From Ureibacillus sinduriensis BLB-1 = JCM 15800 (lineage in GTDB: Bacteria > Bacillota > Bacilli > Bacillales_A > Planococcaceae), in NCBI RefSeq assembly GCF_000772955.1, contig NZ_JPVO01000044.1:83563-147562 (forward strand): a DNA stretch of 64,000 nucleotides. Direction: 5' to 3'. A program made the position numbers and the translations under genes. Positions 45,149 to 52,889 of the stretch are shown piece after piece (within the stretch, counting starts at the first letter, position 1; each line of letters begins with the position of its first letter). Under the pieces are notes generated by a model that ran no database searches, had not been told where the DNA came from, and saw only the letters and a program-made list of their open reading frames with translations.

Positions 45149-46333
45149 ATGGGAAATGTCTATATCGTAGAAGGGGCACGAACTGCTTTCACAGCATTTG
45201 GCGGGTCATTTGCCACTGTGGATGCAGTCGAACTAGGAACGCAAACAGCAATTGAAGCATTAAAGAGAGCCAATGTACAACCCGGGAAAGTGGATCATGT
45301 TGTATATGGGGGTGTTATTGCGAGTAATATAAATGCCTCTTATTTAGCACGGCATATCGGTTTGAAAGCAGGCATTCCAAAAGAAGTACCTGCACTAACG
45401 CTAAACCGCTTATGTGGCTCAGGGTTGCAATCGATTGTAACGGCAGCTCAATACATTTTACTTGGCGAAGCCGGTATCGTGTTGGCTGGTGGTGCCGAAA
45501 ATATGTCGCAATCCCCTTACTCGAATTTTGAACAGCGGTTCAGTGGGGCGAAAATGGGGAACCTACAATTTGTCGATATGCTGCAGGCTACTTTAACCGA
45601 TCAATATACGGGTTCGGGAATGGGAATGACGGCGGAAAAGTTAGCGGAGCTCTATGATATTTCGCGTCAGGAACAGGATGACTTTGCTGTACAATCACAT
45701 CAAAGAGCTGCTCGAGCGCGGGAAGCGGGTTATTTTAAGGAAGAAATTATCCCTGTTTCAGTAAAAACGAGAAAAGGGGAATTATTAATTGAAGTCGACG
45801 AACATATAAAGGAAACAACCACTAAGGAAACTCTATCCAAGCTCCGGCCGGCATTTAAAAAAGAAGGAACGGTAACGGCCGGAAATGCATCAGGTATCAA
45901 TGATGGAGCTGCTTCAGTTATAGTGGCAAGTGAAAAGGCAGTACAAGAGAACAATCTGCTTCCGATAGCCAGAATCGTTTCCTGGGGAGTAGCTGGAGTA
46001 GATCCAGAGATTATGGGGATTGGACCAGTGCCTGCAATCAAGCAAGCATTGCACAAAGCGAACTTAACGATGGATGATATGGATTTGATAGAAGTGAACG
46101 AGGCCTTCGCAGCTCAGTACTTGGCGGTAGAAAAGGAGCTGCGGCTCGATCGTGAAAGGACGAATGTCAACGGTGGTGCGATAGCATTAGGCCATCCTGT
46201 TGGGGCAAGTGGTACAAGAATTGCCCTGGCAAGCAGCTACGAATTAAAAAGACGTGGTGGGAGATATGCTGTAGCAAGCCTATGTATAGGCGGAGGGCAA
46301 GGGATCGCCATCATAATCGAATCAGTTTCATAA
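45149..46333 (+). CDS. Acetyl-CoA acyltransferase (thiolase)
   Basis: 394 residues from the ATG at 45149 after AAAGGGGTATGAAA. Nucleophile Cys89 in LNRLCGSGLQS, active His in ALGHPVGASG near residue 350 and the second Cys in SLCIGGGQG. It cleaves 3-ketoacyl-CoA or makes acetoacetyl-CoA. Third and last gene of the operon. The enoyl-CoA hydratase and 3-hydroxyacyl-CoA dehydrogenase needed for a full cycle are not in this window. Confidence 0.93.
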   Translation: MGNVYIVEGARTAFTAFGGSFATVDAVELGTQTAIEALKRANVQPGKVDHVVYGGVIASNINASYLARHIGLKAGIPKEVPALTLNRLCGSGLQSIVTAAQYILLGEAGIVLAGGAENMSQSPYSNFEQRFSGAKMGNLQFVDMLQATLTDQYTGSGMGMTAEKLAELYDISRQEQDDFAVQSHQRAARAREAGYFKEEIIPVSVKTRKGELLIEVDEHIKETTTKETLSKLRPAFKKEGTVTAGNASGINDGAASVIVASEKAVQENNLLPIARIVSWGVAGVDPEIMGIGPVPAIKQALHKANLTMDDMDLIEVNEAFAAQYLAVEKELRLDRERTNVNGGAIALGHPVGASGTRIALASSYELKRRGGRYAVASLCIGGGQGIAIIIESVS

Positions 46334-46339
46334 GTTTTT

Positions 46340-46384
46340 AAAAGACTTTAGAAGTTTCATTTTGGAACTTTTAAGTCTTTTTTT
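46340..46384 (+). terminator. Terminator of the acyl-CoA operon
   Basis: Stem of AAAAGACTT/AAGTCTTTT with an inner AAGTTTC/GGAACTT helix and T run. Confidence 0.85.
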
Positions 46385-46752
46385 CGTATAAATTGAGATA
46401 AGCAAATTATTTATATTGGGTAGAATGTAGAGGAGATGTGCTTGGGGTTCCAGAACTAATTGTGTCCCCTAATAGGTACGTAGTAGCGCGATACATCCGG
46501 AATCATAGAGGGGGAAATTTCTGCGGTCAACCAAAACAAAACACAAGTACGGAAGTTCAGTTTTTAACATTTTTTACAGGAATGTTAAGAAGAGATTTTT
46601 AAGTTGCGGAAGCATATTAACTTCTTAGTAAAATGTGATAAACTATCATTTAGACTAATAAAAACCGCAATTTTTATCCTACTAGTTGTAAGGATGATTT
46701 TTGTATATGGATTCTCTTAAATACTATAACAACCAAAGTGAGCTGAAAGATA
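46385..46752. other. Upstream region of the D-aspartate ligase operon
   Basis: About 370 bases, no gene that I can support. It must hold the operon promoter. A short AACATT/AATGTT inverted repeat is seen near 46570. A 27-codon frame at 46707-46790 overlaps the ligase start in another phase and may be chance. Confidence 0.45.
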
Positions 46753-47973
46753 ATGGAACAACCATTTTTACCGATATTATTAGGTTCTGATATGAATGCT
46801 TATGGCATGGCGCGTGCTTTTTATGAGGCGTACGGCTTAAAACCGCTTATACTGGGCCGATCCCATTTAACGGCGACTCAAGATAGCCGGATTCTCCATT
46901 TCCAGGAAATTAGAAATTTGAACCAGCAGGATGTATTTGTTCCAGCACTGGAAAAAATCGCAAGACAATATCCAGATAAGAAATTATTGCTATTAGCTTG
47001 CGGAGATGATTATGCGAAGCTAATTATTAAGAATAAACAGGAACTAGAAAAATATTTTACAGTTCCATATATCGATGAATCATTAATGGATCAAATACTA
47101 CTAAAAGAAAACTTCTATAAAATGTGCGAAAAATACAACTTCAAGTATCCGGGTACAACGACGGTTACAGCAGAAAACTATGAAGAATTCACACCACCAT
47201 TTGAATATCCAATTATTTTAAAGGCGTCTAATTCTGTTGCTTACTGGGCTTGTAGCTTCCCGGGCAAAAAGAAGGTGTTTGTTGCACATGATGAAGCAGA
47301 GAAAACAGCCATCCTGAAAGCGATTTACGCCTCCACTTACCAGGATACAATGATTGTCCAGGAATTCATCCCGGGGGATGATTCCTATATGCGTGTCCTG
47401 AATGCTTATGTCGGCAAAGACGGCAAGGTCAAATTAATGTGTCTGGGCAACCCAATTCTTGAAGAGCATTCACCTGATGGAATTGGTAGTTACGCGGCGA
47501 TAATTACAACACATGATGAAAAGTTGATGGATAAAGTACGTCATTTCTTAGAGGATATTGGCTACACAGGTTTTGCCAACTTTGATATGAAGTACGATGC
47601 ACGTGATGGCGAATACAAGCTATTTGAAATCAATCTTCGTAACGGTCGTTCTAGTTATTTCGTTACTGCAGCGGGTTATAACTTAATGAAATACGTAGCG
47701 GATGATCGTATGTTGAACATCAAACAAGAGTTGACTTACGCCAATAATAAGCATTTGTGGATGATTATTCCAAAAGGTGTTTTATTTAAATATGCTTCCA
47801 ACGAGAAAATGAAAATTGAAGCAAAAAGTTTAATCCGCCAGGGAAAATGGACAAACTCTTTATTCTATAAAGAGGACATGAATTTAAGACGTTGGGTTAA
47901 AATAACTTTAAATAATTTAAACTATTATCGTAAATATAAAAAATATTTTAATAAAAAAGGTTTGGAAGAATGA
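46753..47973 (+). CDS. D-aspartate ligase for the peptidoglycan cross-bridge (ATP-grasp)
   Basis: 406 residues. Long stretches recall the Enterococcus faecium D-aspartate ligase Asl: PILLGSDMNAYGMARAF at the start, VQEFIPGDDSYMRVLNAYV, then YTGFANFDMKYDARDGEYKL followed by FEINLRNGRSSYFVTAAG. ATP-grasp enzymes activate a carboxylate as acyl phosphate. This one would link D-Asp to the Lys side chain of the UDP-MurNAc-peptide precursor in the cytosol. The stop overlaps the start of an aspartate racemase by 4 bp, which supplies the substrate and strongly supports the call. Confidence 0.9.
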   Translation: MEQPFLPILLGSDMNAYGMARAFYEAYGLKPLILGRSHLTATQDSRILHFQEIRNLNQQDVFVPALEKIARQYPDKKLLLLACGDDYAKLIIKNKQELEKYFTVPYIDESLMDQILLKENFYKMCEKYNFKYPGTTTVTAENYEEFTPPFEYPIILKASNSVAYWACSFPGKKKVFVAHDEAEKTAILKAIYASTYQDTMIVQEFIPGDDSYMRVLNAYVGKDGKVKLMCLGNPILEEHSPDGIGSYAAIITTHDEKLMDKVRHFLEDIGYTGFANFDMKYDARDGEYKLFEINLRNGRSSYFVTAAGYNLMKYVADDRMLNIKQELTYANNKHLWMIIPKGVLFKYASNEKMKIEAKSLIRQGKWTNSLFYKEDMNLRRWVKITLNNLNYYRKYKKYFNKKGLEE

Positions 47974-48680
47974 GAAAAACATTAGGTATTATCGGTGGCG
48001 TCGGTCCATTGGCAACGATGTTTATCGGCGAAATGATAGTCCGTCGAACGAGTGCCGCCAAAGATCAGGAACATGTGCATACAATTATCGATAATGATAC
48101 TTCGATTCCGGATCGCACAGCATATATTCTAGACCAAACAAAGGAAAACCCTGTCCCATACTTGATAAGGGATGCTGAGAAATTGGCCAATGCGGGGGCG
48201 GATTTGATTTGTATTCCTTGCAATACAGCGCATACTTTTTATGAAGAATTGCAAGCAGCTTCCCCAGTGCCTGTACTGCATATGATTCGTGAAACGGCTA
48301 AGAGAGCAGCTGATACCGGCGCTAAACGTGTTGGAATTTTAGCCACAGATGGGACATTGGCTTCGGGCGTTTACCAACAAGCATTGATTCAGCAAGATAT
48401 CGAACCGATTGTTCCCGATATAGAAATACAGCATCATGTGATGTCTATTATTTATGATTACGTCAAGGCCGGAAAAGAAGTAACCATGCATCAATGGGAT
48501 GTGGTTGAACAAGCAATGCTCCAGCTGGACTGTGACAAAATTATTTTGGGCTGTACAGAGCTCTCGATTGTAAATAAAGAATTAAAATTAGATAACCGAT
48601 ATATTGATTCGCTGATGGTTCTAGCAGAAAGTGCGATCCTTGCATGCGGCTACGAATTAAACAGCCCATTGAGAGTTTAA
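47970..48680 (+). CDS. Aspartate racemase
   Basis: 236 residues, PLP-independent Asp/Glu racemase fold. The two catalytic Cys are visible in CIPCNTAHTFY (near residue 82) and LGCTELSIV (near 193); GIIGGVGPLATMF starts the protein. It would make D-aspartate from L-aspartate. It overlaps the ligase gene by 4 bp (ATGA), indicating translational coupling, so both serve the A4alpha (Lys-D-Asp) cross-bridge. Cytosolic. Confidence 0.92.
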   Translation: MRKTLGIIGGVGPLATMFIGEMIVRRTSAAKDQEHVHTIIDNDTSIPDRTAYILDQTKENPVPYLIRDAEKLANAGADLICIPCNTAHTFYEELQAASPVPVLHMIRETAKRAADTGAKRVGILATDGTLASGVYQQALIQQDIEPIVPDIEIQHHVMSIIYDYVKAGKEVTMHQWDVVEQAMLQLDCDKIILGCTELSIVNKELKLDNRYIDSLMVLAESAILACGYELNSPLRV

Positions 48681-48683
48681 GCA

Positions 48684-48703
48684 TGCCTTTTCATAGGCAG
48701 GTT
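48684..48703 (+). repeat. Direct repeat flanking the inserted segment, left copy
   Basis: A 20-nt sequence (TGCCTTTTC to GGCAGGTT), identical to 48908-48927. It contains the stem of a terminator but has lost the T run at its 3' side, where the dispersed element begins. Confidence 0.8.
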
Positions 48704-48829
48704 CAGACTGTTGACAAACGCTTTCATCCGACGCTGGTTGTCTCGTTCGTCCCCTCGTGAACATCATGTACTACTTGGATCGAGACTCGACTGCCCGCCT
48801 TGTGTGCCAAGCGTTTCAGGATAGTCTGG
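48704..48829 (+). repeat. Dispersed structured element, copy 2
   Basis: About 126 bp with ends CAGACTGTTGACAAACGCTT and AAGCGTTTCAGGATAGTCTG, which pair with each other. It is the inverted copy of 9445-9579: conserved blocks are GGTTGTCTCG, TCGTCCCCTC and CGACTGCCCGC, with a divergent centre. It stands just downstream of the racemase gene in the same sense that copy 1 has to its own upstream gene. Confidence 0.75.
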
Positions 48830-48866
48830 TTAAACTTTCTTTTTTAAGGAAATAACTAAAAAACGT

Positions 48867-48900
48867 GTAAACTAAGTCGAATATCGACTTTGTCTACACT
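48867..48900. other. Hairpin related to the terminator at 39311
   Basis: GTGTA.AC.AAGTCG pairs with CGACTT.GT.TACAC (two mismatches). The same AAAGTCG/CGACTTT core ends the EamA gene at 39311-39343. Confidence 0.6.
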
Positions 48901-48903
48901 CTG

Positions 48904-48935
48904 AGCCTGCCTTTTCATAGGCAGGTTTTTTTATA
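48904..48935 (+). terminator. Terminator of the D-Asp operon (distal copy)
   Basis: CCTGCC/GGCAGG stem, 8-nt loop and seven T. It includes the right copy of the 20-nt direct repeat (48908-48927). Confidence 0.85.
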
Positions 48936-49188
48936 GTCCAAAAATAGTTGAGAGATGGGCATTTTACTCATCCACCGGGCAATTTTGGCGTTGTCTTTCG
49001 AGAAGCGTGCCAAAATCTCAAATATTTTTTATAAAGTATTTTACAAGTTGGTATGTATACAATTGTTTCAACCGGTCATAGCGAGTTTCTATCCTGCAAA
49101 CGAGGATAGAAAAAACACTCCAAAGTCGGGTAAACTATTCAATATATGGTACACTATACGCAAGTAACTAAAGGTAGGTAAACTAATC
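48936..49188. other. Spacer before the helicase gene
   Basis: A 70-codon frame here (48955-49167) has no ribosome site and no recognisable protein pattern, so I do not call a gene. The helicase ribosome site AGGTAGG lies at its end. Confidence 0.45.
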
Positions 49189-50337
49189 ATGTCCGTAATT
49201 AATTTATTAAATGAAACATTACAAAACAAATGGAACTATGAAAAGACGATGAAGGTTCAGGACGAAATGATTCCAGCCATGCTCGAAGGGAAAGACATTG
49301 TTGCAGAATCACCTACGGGATCAGGAAAAACTTTGGCATATGTTCTGCCTATTTTAAATAAAGTAGATGGTAGTAAAAAACAGACGCAGGCGCTGATTGT
49401 AGCTCCTTCACAAGAGCTGGCGATGCAAATAGTTGAGGTTATTCGTGAATGGACTGCTGGTACGGATATTACAGTGCAGCAATTAATCGGCGGAGCCAAT
49501 TCAGCTCGTCAAATTGAAAAACTAAAGAAAAAACCGACAATTGTTGTCGGTACACCAGGACGTTTAAATGAACTGGCGAGAGCAAATAAATTAAAATTAA
49601 AAGAAGTACAAATTGTTGTGCTAGATGAATGCGATCAACTACTGAGCCGTGAATACCGTGTAACCGTAAAATCCTTTATAGAAGGTGCAGCTTTCGGAAG
49701 ACAAGTGGTGGTAGTTTCTGCAACAATCACGGAAGAAATCAAGCTGGTCGCGAGCCGTTTAATGTTTGAACCGATTTTGATCGAGATAAAGCCTGAAGAT
49801 ATGGTACAGGTAGGAAAGGTAGAGCACTCCTTTATAAAGGTGGATGAACGGGATAAAACGGATATGCTCCGTCGTCTTGCCAATATTGAAGAGCTTCACG
49901 GACTGGCGTTCGTTAATAACATCGACCAAGTGCTTATGAAAGAAACGAAATTAAAATATCGCGATGCAAAAGTTGTTACGCTGCACTCAGACATGAAAAA
50001 AGAAGAGCGTAAAAAGGCGTTGGATGCATTTAGAAAAGGGGAAGCCCGTATCCTGATTGCCACAGACATCGCTGCCCGTGGATTGGATATTGAAGGGTTA
50101 ACACATGTCATACATGTGGATGTCCCACGCACGATTGAACAATATACACATCGTTCCGGCCGAACTGGACGTGCAGGTGCAGATGGTGAAGTGATGACCT
50201 TGCTTTCATATAAAGATGAAAAAGACTATAAGAAGCTGATACGAGAAATGAAAGTAAAAGCTGTTCAAAAAGTTTGGAATAAAGGCAGTATAGTGGAAGG
50301 TAATTCAAAAACCGTAACACAAAAGAGAGGGAACTAG
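49189..50337 (+). CDS. DEAD-box RNA helicase (YfmL-like)
   Basis: 382 residues, only the two RecA-like domains. Walker A ESPTGSGKT (about residue 40), PTREL-equivalent APSQEL, GTPGR, Walker B as LDECD (Cys instead of Ala/Glu in DEAD), SAT as SATI, and HRSGRTGRAG near residue 325. This short two-domain type resembles B. subtilis YfmL, which is tied to ribosome assembly. It ends 1 nt before the ATG of the M29 peptidase, so the two are likely cotranscribed. Confidence 0.9.
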   Translation: MSVINLLNETLQNKWNYEKTMKVQDEMIPAMLEGKDIVAESPTGSGKTLAYVLPILNKVDGSKKQTQALIVAPSQELAMQIVEVIREWTAGTDITVQQLIGGANSARQIEKLKKKPTIVVGTPGRLNELARANKLKLKEVQIVVLDECDQLLSREYRVTVKSFIEGAAFGRQVVVVSATITEEIKLVASRLMFEPILIEIKPEDMVQVGKVEHSFIKVDERDKTDMLRRLANIEELHGLAFVNNIDQVLMKETKLKYRDAKVVTLHSDMKKEERKKALDAFRKGEARILIATDIAARGLDIEGLTHVIHVDVPRTIEQYTHRSGRTGRAGADGEVMTLLSYKDEKDYKKLIREMKVKAVQKVWNKGSIVEGNSKTVTQKRGN

Positions 50338-50338
50338 G

Positions 50339-51568
50339 ATGACTTTTGAGGAGAAATTGGAGCAGTATGCAGAATTGGCTGTAAAAGTTGGCGTAAACAT
50401 TCAAGAAGGGCAATATTTATTAGTCAACACCACTACAGATACACTAGATTTTACGCGTATTGTAGTGAAAAAAGCTTATGAAGCAGGGGCAGGTCGAGTT
50501 CAAGTTAATTTAACGGACCCGACTATTACACGAAGTTTTTATGAACATGGAGCTGAAGAGGAATTTAGCAAGTTTCCAAAATGGACTGTAGCGCAAAGAC
50601 ACGAGTTGATTGAACGTAAAGGGGCTCTATTATGGATTGATGCTGAGGATCCGGACCTTTTGGCTGGGATACCATCGTCCCGAATTTCTGCTCAAGAAAA
50701 AGCATCAGGTACTGCCCTTGTCCGTTACCGTAAAGCAATCATGAAGGATGAAATCGCATGGTCAATCATTGCCGTCCCGTCAAAAAAATGGGCAGCAAAA
50801 GTGTTCCCTGATTTACCTGAGACTGAGCAAATGCCAGCTCTATGGGAAGCAATATTCAAAACCGTTCGCATTGGCGAAGGGGAAGCCGTCAGCAATTGGC
50901 AGCAGCATATTGAGACATTGCAAGACCGAGCTACGCAACTGAACAAGATGAGTCTTTCGAAATTACATTACAAAGCACCTGGAACGGACCTGACAATCGA
51001 GCTTCCTGAGAAGCATTTATGGATTTCCGGCAGCAGCAATACACCGGAGGGTACGACTTTCATTGCCAATATGCCAACTGAGGAAGTTTTTACATTGCCG
51101 GCTAAATACGGGGTAAATGGTGTTGTTACAAGTACGAAGCCTTTAGCATATCAGGGCAATATTATCGACCAATTTTCTTTAAAATTCGAAAAAGGCAAAA
51201 TTGTTGAAGCACGCGCTGAAGTGGGCAACGATTTATTGCAGGAATTAATCACTCAAGACGAAGGATCATCCTTCTTGGGAGAAGTGGCCCTTGTTCCGCA
51301 TCAATCACCGATTTCACAATCCGGAATTTTATATTACAACACACTGTTCGATGAAAATGCGTCAAATCATCTTGCCATTGGTGAAGCATATCCGACATGC
51401 TTTGAAGGTGGTCAAGAACTGGAGGAGGGCCAACTCGAAGCACTGGGCATTAACGTGTCCATCACACATGTCGATTTCATGATCGGCAGTGCGGAGATGG
51501 ACATTGATGGGATTTTGCCAGACGGAACAGTACAGCCAATCTTCCGAAAAGGGAATTGGGCGTTTTAA
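50339..51568 (+). CDS. Aminopeptidase, peptidase family M29 (second copy)
   Basis: 409 residues. The same metal motifs as in 5772-7013 are present: NMPTEEVFTLP, FLGEVALVP, NASNHLAIGEAY and ITHVDFMIG. Overall similarity is plain through the whole length, so they are paralogues. It starts 1 nt after the helicase stop, within the sequence GGGAACTAGGATG, so its translation may be coupled. It should be a cytosolic two-metal exopeptidase. Confidence 0.92.
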   Translation: MTFEEKLEQYAELAVKVGVNIQEGQYLLVNTTTDTLDFTRIVVKKAYEAGAGRVQVNLTDPTITRSFYEHGAEEEFSKFPKWTVAQRHELIERKGALLWIDAEDPDLLAGIPSSRISAQEKASGTALVRYRKAIMKDEIAWSIIAVPSKKWAAKVFPDLPETEQMPALWEAIFKTVRIGEGEAVSNWQQHIETLQDRATQLNKMSLSKLHYKAPGTDLTIELPEKHLWISGSSNTPEGTTFIANMPTEEVFTLPAKYGVNGVVTSTKPLAYQGNIIDQFSLKFEKGKIVEARAEVGNDLLQELITQDEGSSFLGEVALVPHQSPISQSGILYYNTLFDENASNHLAIGEAYPTCFEGGQELEEGQLEALGINVSITHVDFMIGSAEMDIDGILPDGTVQPIFRKGNWAF

Positions 51569-51620
51569 TGGTTGGCTGACGTAAAGTTGAGTAACTAACC
51601 AAAAATTACATTTCAAATCC

Positions 51621-51665
51621 GACTGATTTTTACGAATGCTTGTTCGTATAAATCGGTCTTTTTTT
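51621..51665 (+). terminator. Terminator of the helicase-aminopeptidase operon
   Basis: Long stem GACTGATTT.TACGAA with TTCGTA.AAATCGGTC, followed by seven T. Confidence 0.9.
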
Positions 51666-51716
51666 ATCGAAAGATGGTATAATAGAAAAAATAAATTCAA
51701 ATGGAGGGCTGGGATC

Positions 51717-52889
51717 ATGAAATTTTTTCATACTGCAGATTGGCATTTAGGGAAACTTGTACAAGGTGTTTATATGACGGACGACCAACGTTACATATTG
51801 GAACAATTCTTGCAAGCAATCGACGAAGAACAACCGGATGCGGTCATTATTGCCGGCGACTTGTATGATCGTGCACTTCCTCCAGTCGAAGCTGTTGATT
51901 TATTGGACGATATAATGGCCGAGATTGTGTTGAAACGTAAAGTACCTGTTTTAAGTATTGCGGGGAATCATGATAGCCCGACACGACTTCAATTCGGCAG
52001 TAAATTGATGAGGGAAACAGGCCTGCATATTGCAGGGAATATAACGAATCTGGAACCTGTAATCCTGAACGATGAATTTGGAGAAGTTCATTTTCATTTA
52101 GTTCCTTTTGTTGAACCGTCTACGGTTAAAAGCATATATGGGGACGACACTATCAGCACCCATGATGAGGCCATGAGGAAAATTGTGGAAGAGATTGAAG
52201 GGAAAATGGACAAGTCTAAGCGACATGTCTTTATTGGACATGCTTTTGTAACTCCTTATGGGGAAAAACAAGGCAATACGAGCGATTCAGAACGCCCTTT
52301 AGCTATTGGCGGATCGGAATGTGTGAGTGCCGAACACTTCAAGCCCTTCCATTATACAGCACTTGGACACCTGCATAAGGCGCACTTTGTTCTGAATGAG
52401 ACGATCCGCTATTCAGGATCTCCGTTAAAATATTCATCTTCTGAGGCGAACCATGAAAAAGGTTATTTGATTGTGGACATAAACCAAGATGGACAGGTTT
52501 CTGTAGAAAAACGAAGATTCAATCCTAGGAGAGATTTACGGATTGTTGAAGGGTCAATTCAAGAAATACTAAGAACTCCAATAAGCGAAGATTACGTTTT
52601 CGTTCGACTAACGGATTTAACGCCGGTGGTCGGGGCGATGGAGCAAATTCGAACGGTCTATCCAAATGCTATGCATGTAGAACGCAAAACACTCCCACGG
52701 GATCCGTTTGAAGAAGAAGCCAAGGCACTTAGGAGAGAACAACTTGACGATGTCAGTTTGTTCAAGGCATTCCATAAGGAAATATTGGGGCAGGAGCCGA
52801 GCGAGATTGCGCAGCAGCTATTTGAAGAGGTCCTGCAAGAAATGTTGAGTGAGGAACGTGAAACTGCAAAAGAGGTGGTAGTGAAATGA
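51717..52889 (+). CDS. sbcD: DNA repair exonuclease subunit SbcD
   Basis: 390 residues from the ATG at 51717, preceded by GGAGGGCTGGGATC. Mre11-type phosphoesterase: HTADWHLGK (Asp, His), IAGDLYDRALPP, SIAGNHDSPTR and GHAFVTPYG with ALGHLHKAH. With SbcC it forms a nuclease that trims DNA hairpins and blocked ends. Its TGA overlaps the sbcC ATG by 4 bp. Confidence 0.95.
   Translation: MKFFHTADWHLGKLVQGVYMTDDQRYILEQFLQAIDEEQPDAVIIAGDLYDRALPPVEAVDLLDDIMAEIVLKRKVPVLSIAGNHDSPTRLQFGSKLMRETGLHIAGNITNLEPVILNDEFGEVHFHLVPFVEPSTVKSIYGDDTISTHDEAMRKIVEEIEGKMDKSKRHVFIGHAFVTPYGEKQGNTSDSERPLAIGGSECVSAEHFKPFHYTALGHLHKAHFVLNETIRYSGSPLKYSSSEANHEKGYLIVDINQDGQVSVEKRRFNPRRDLRIVEGSIQEILRTPISEDYVFVRLTDLTPVVGAMEQIRTVYPNAMHVERKTLPRDPFEEEAKALRREQLDDVSLFKAFHKEILGQEPSEIAQQLFEEVLQEMLSEERETAKEVVVK

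Noticed and set aside
46707..46790. 27-codon leader frame overlapping the start of the D-Asp ligase gene
   Set aside because: Ribosome site is poorly spaced and the sequence gives no attenuator structure; probably chance, although coupling is not excluded.
48955..49167. 70-codon plus-strand frame before the helicase
   Set aside because: No ribosome site, no recognisable protein features.
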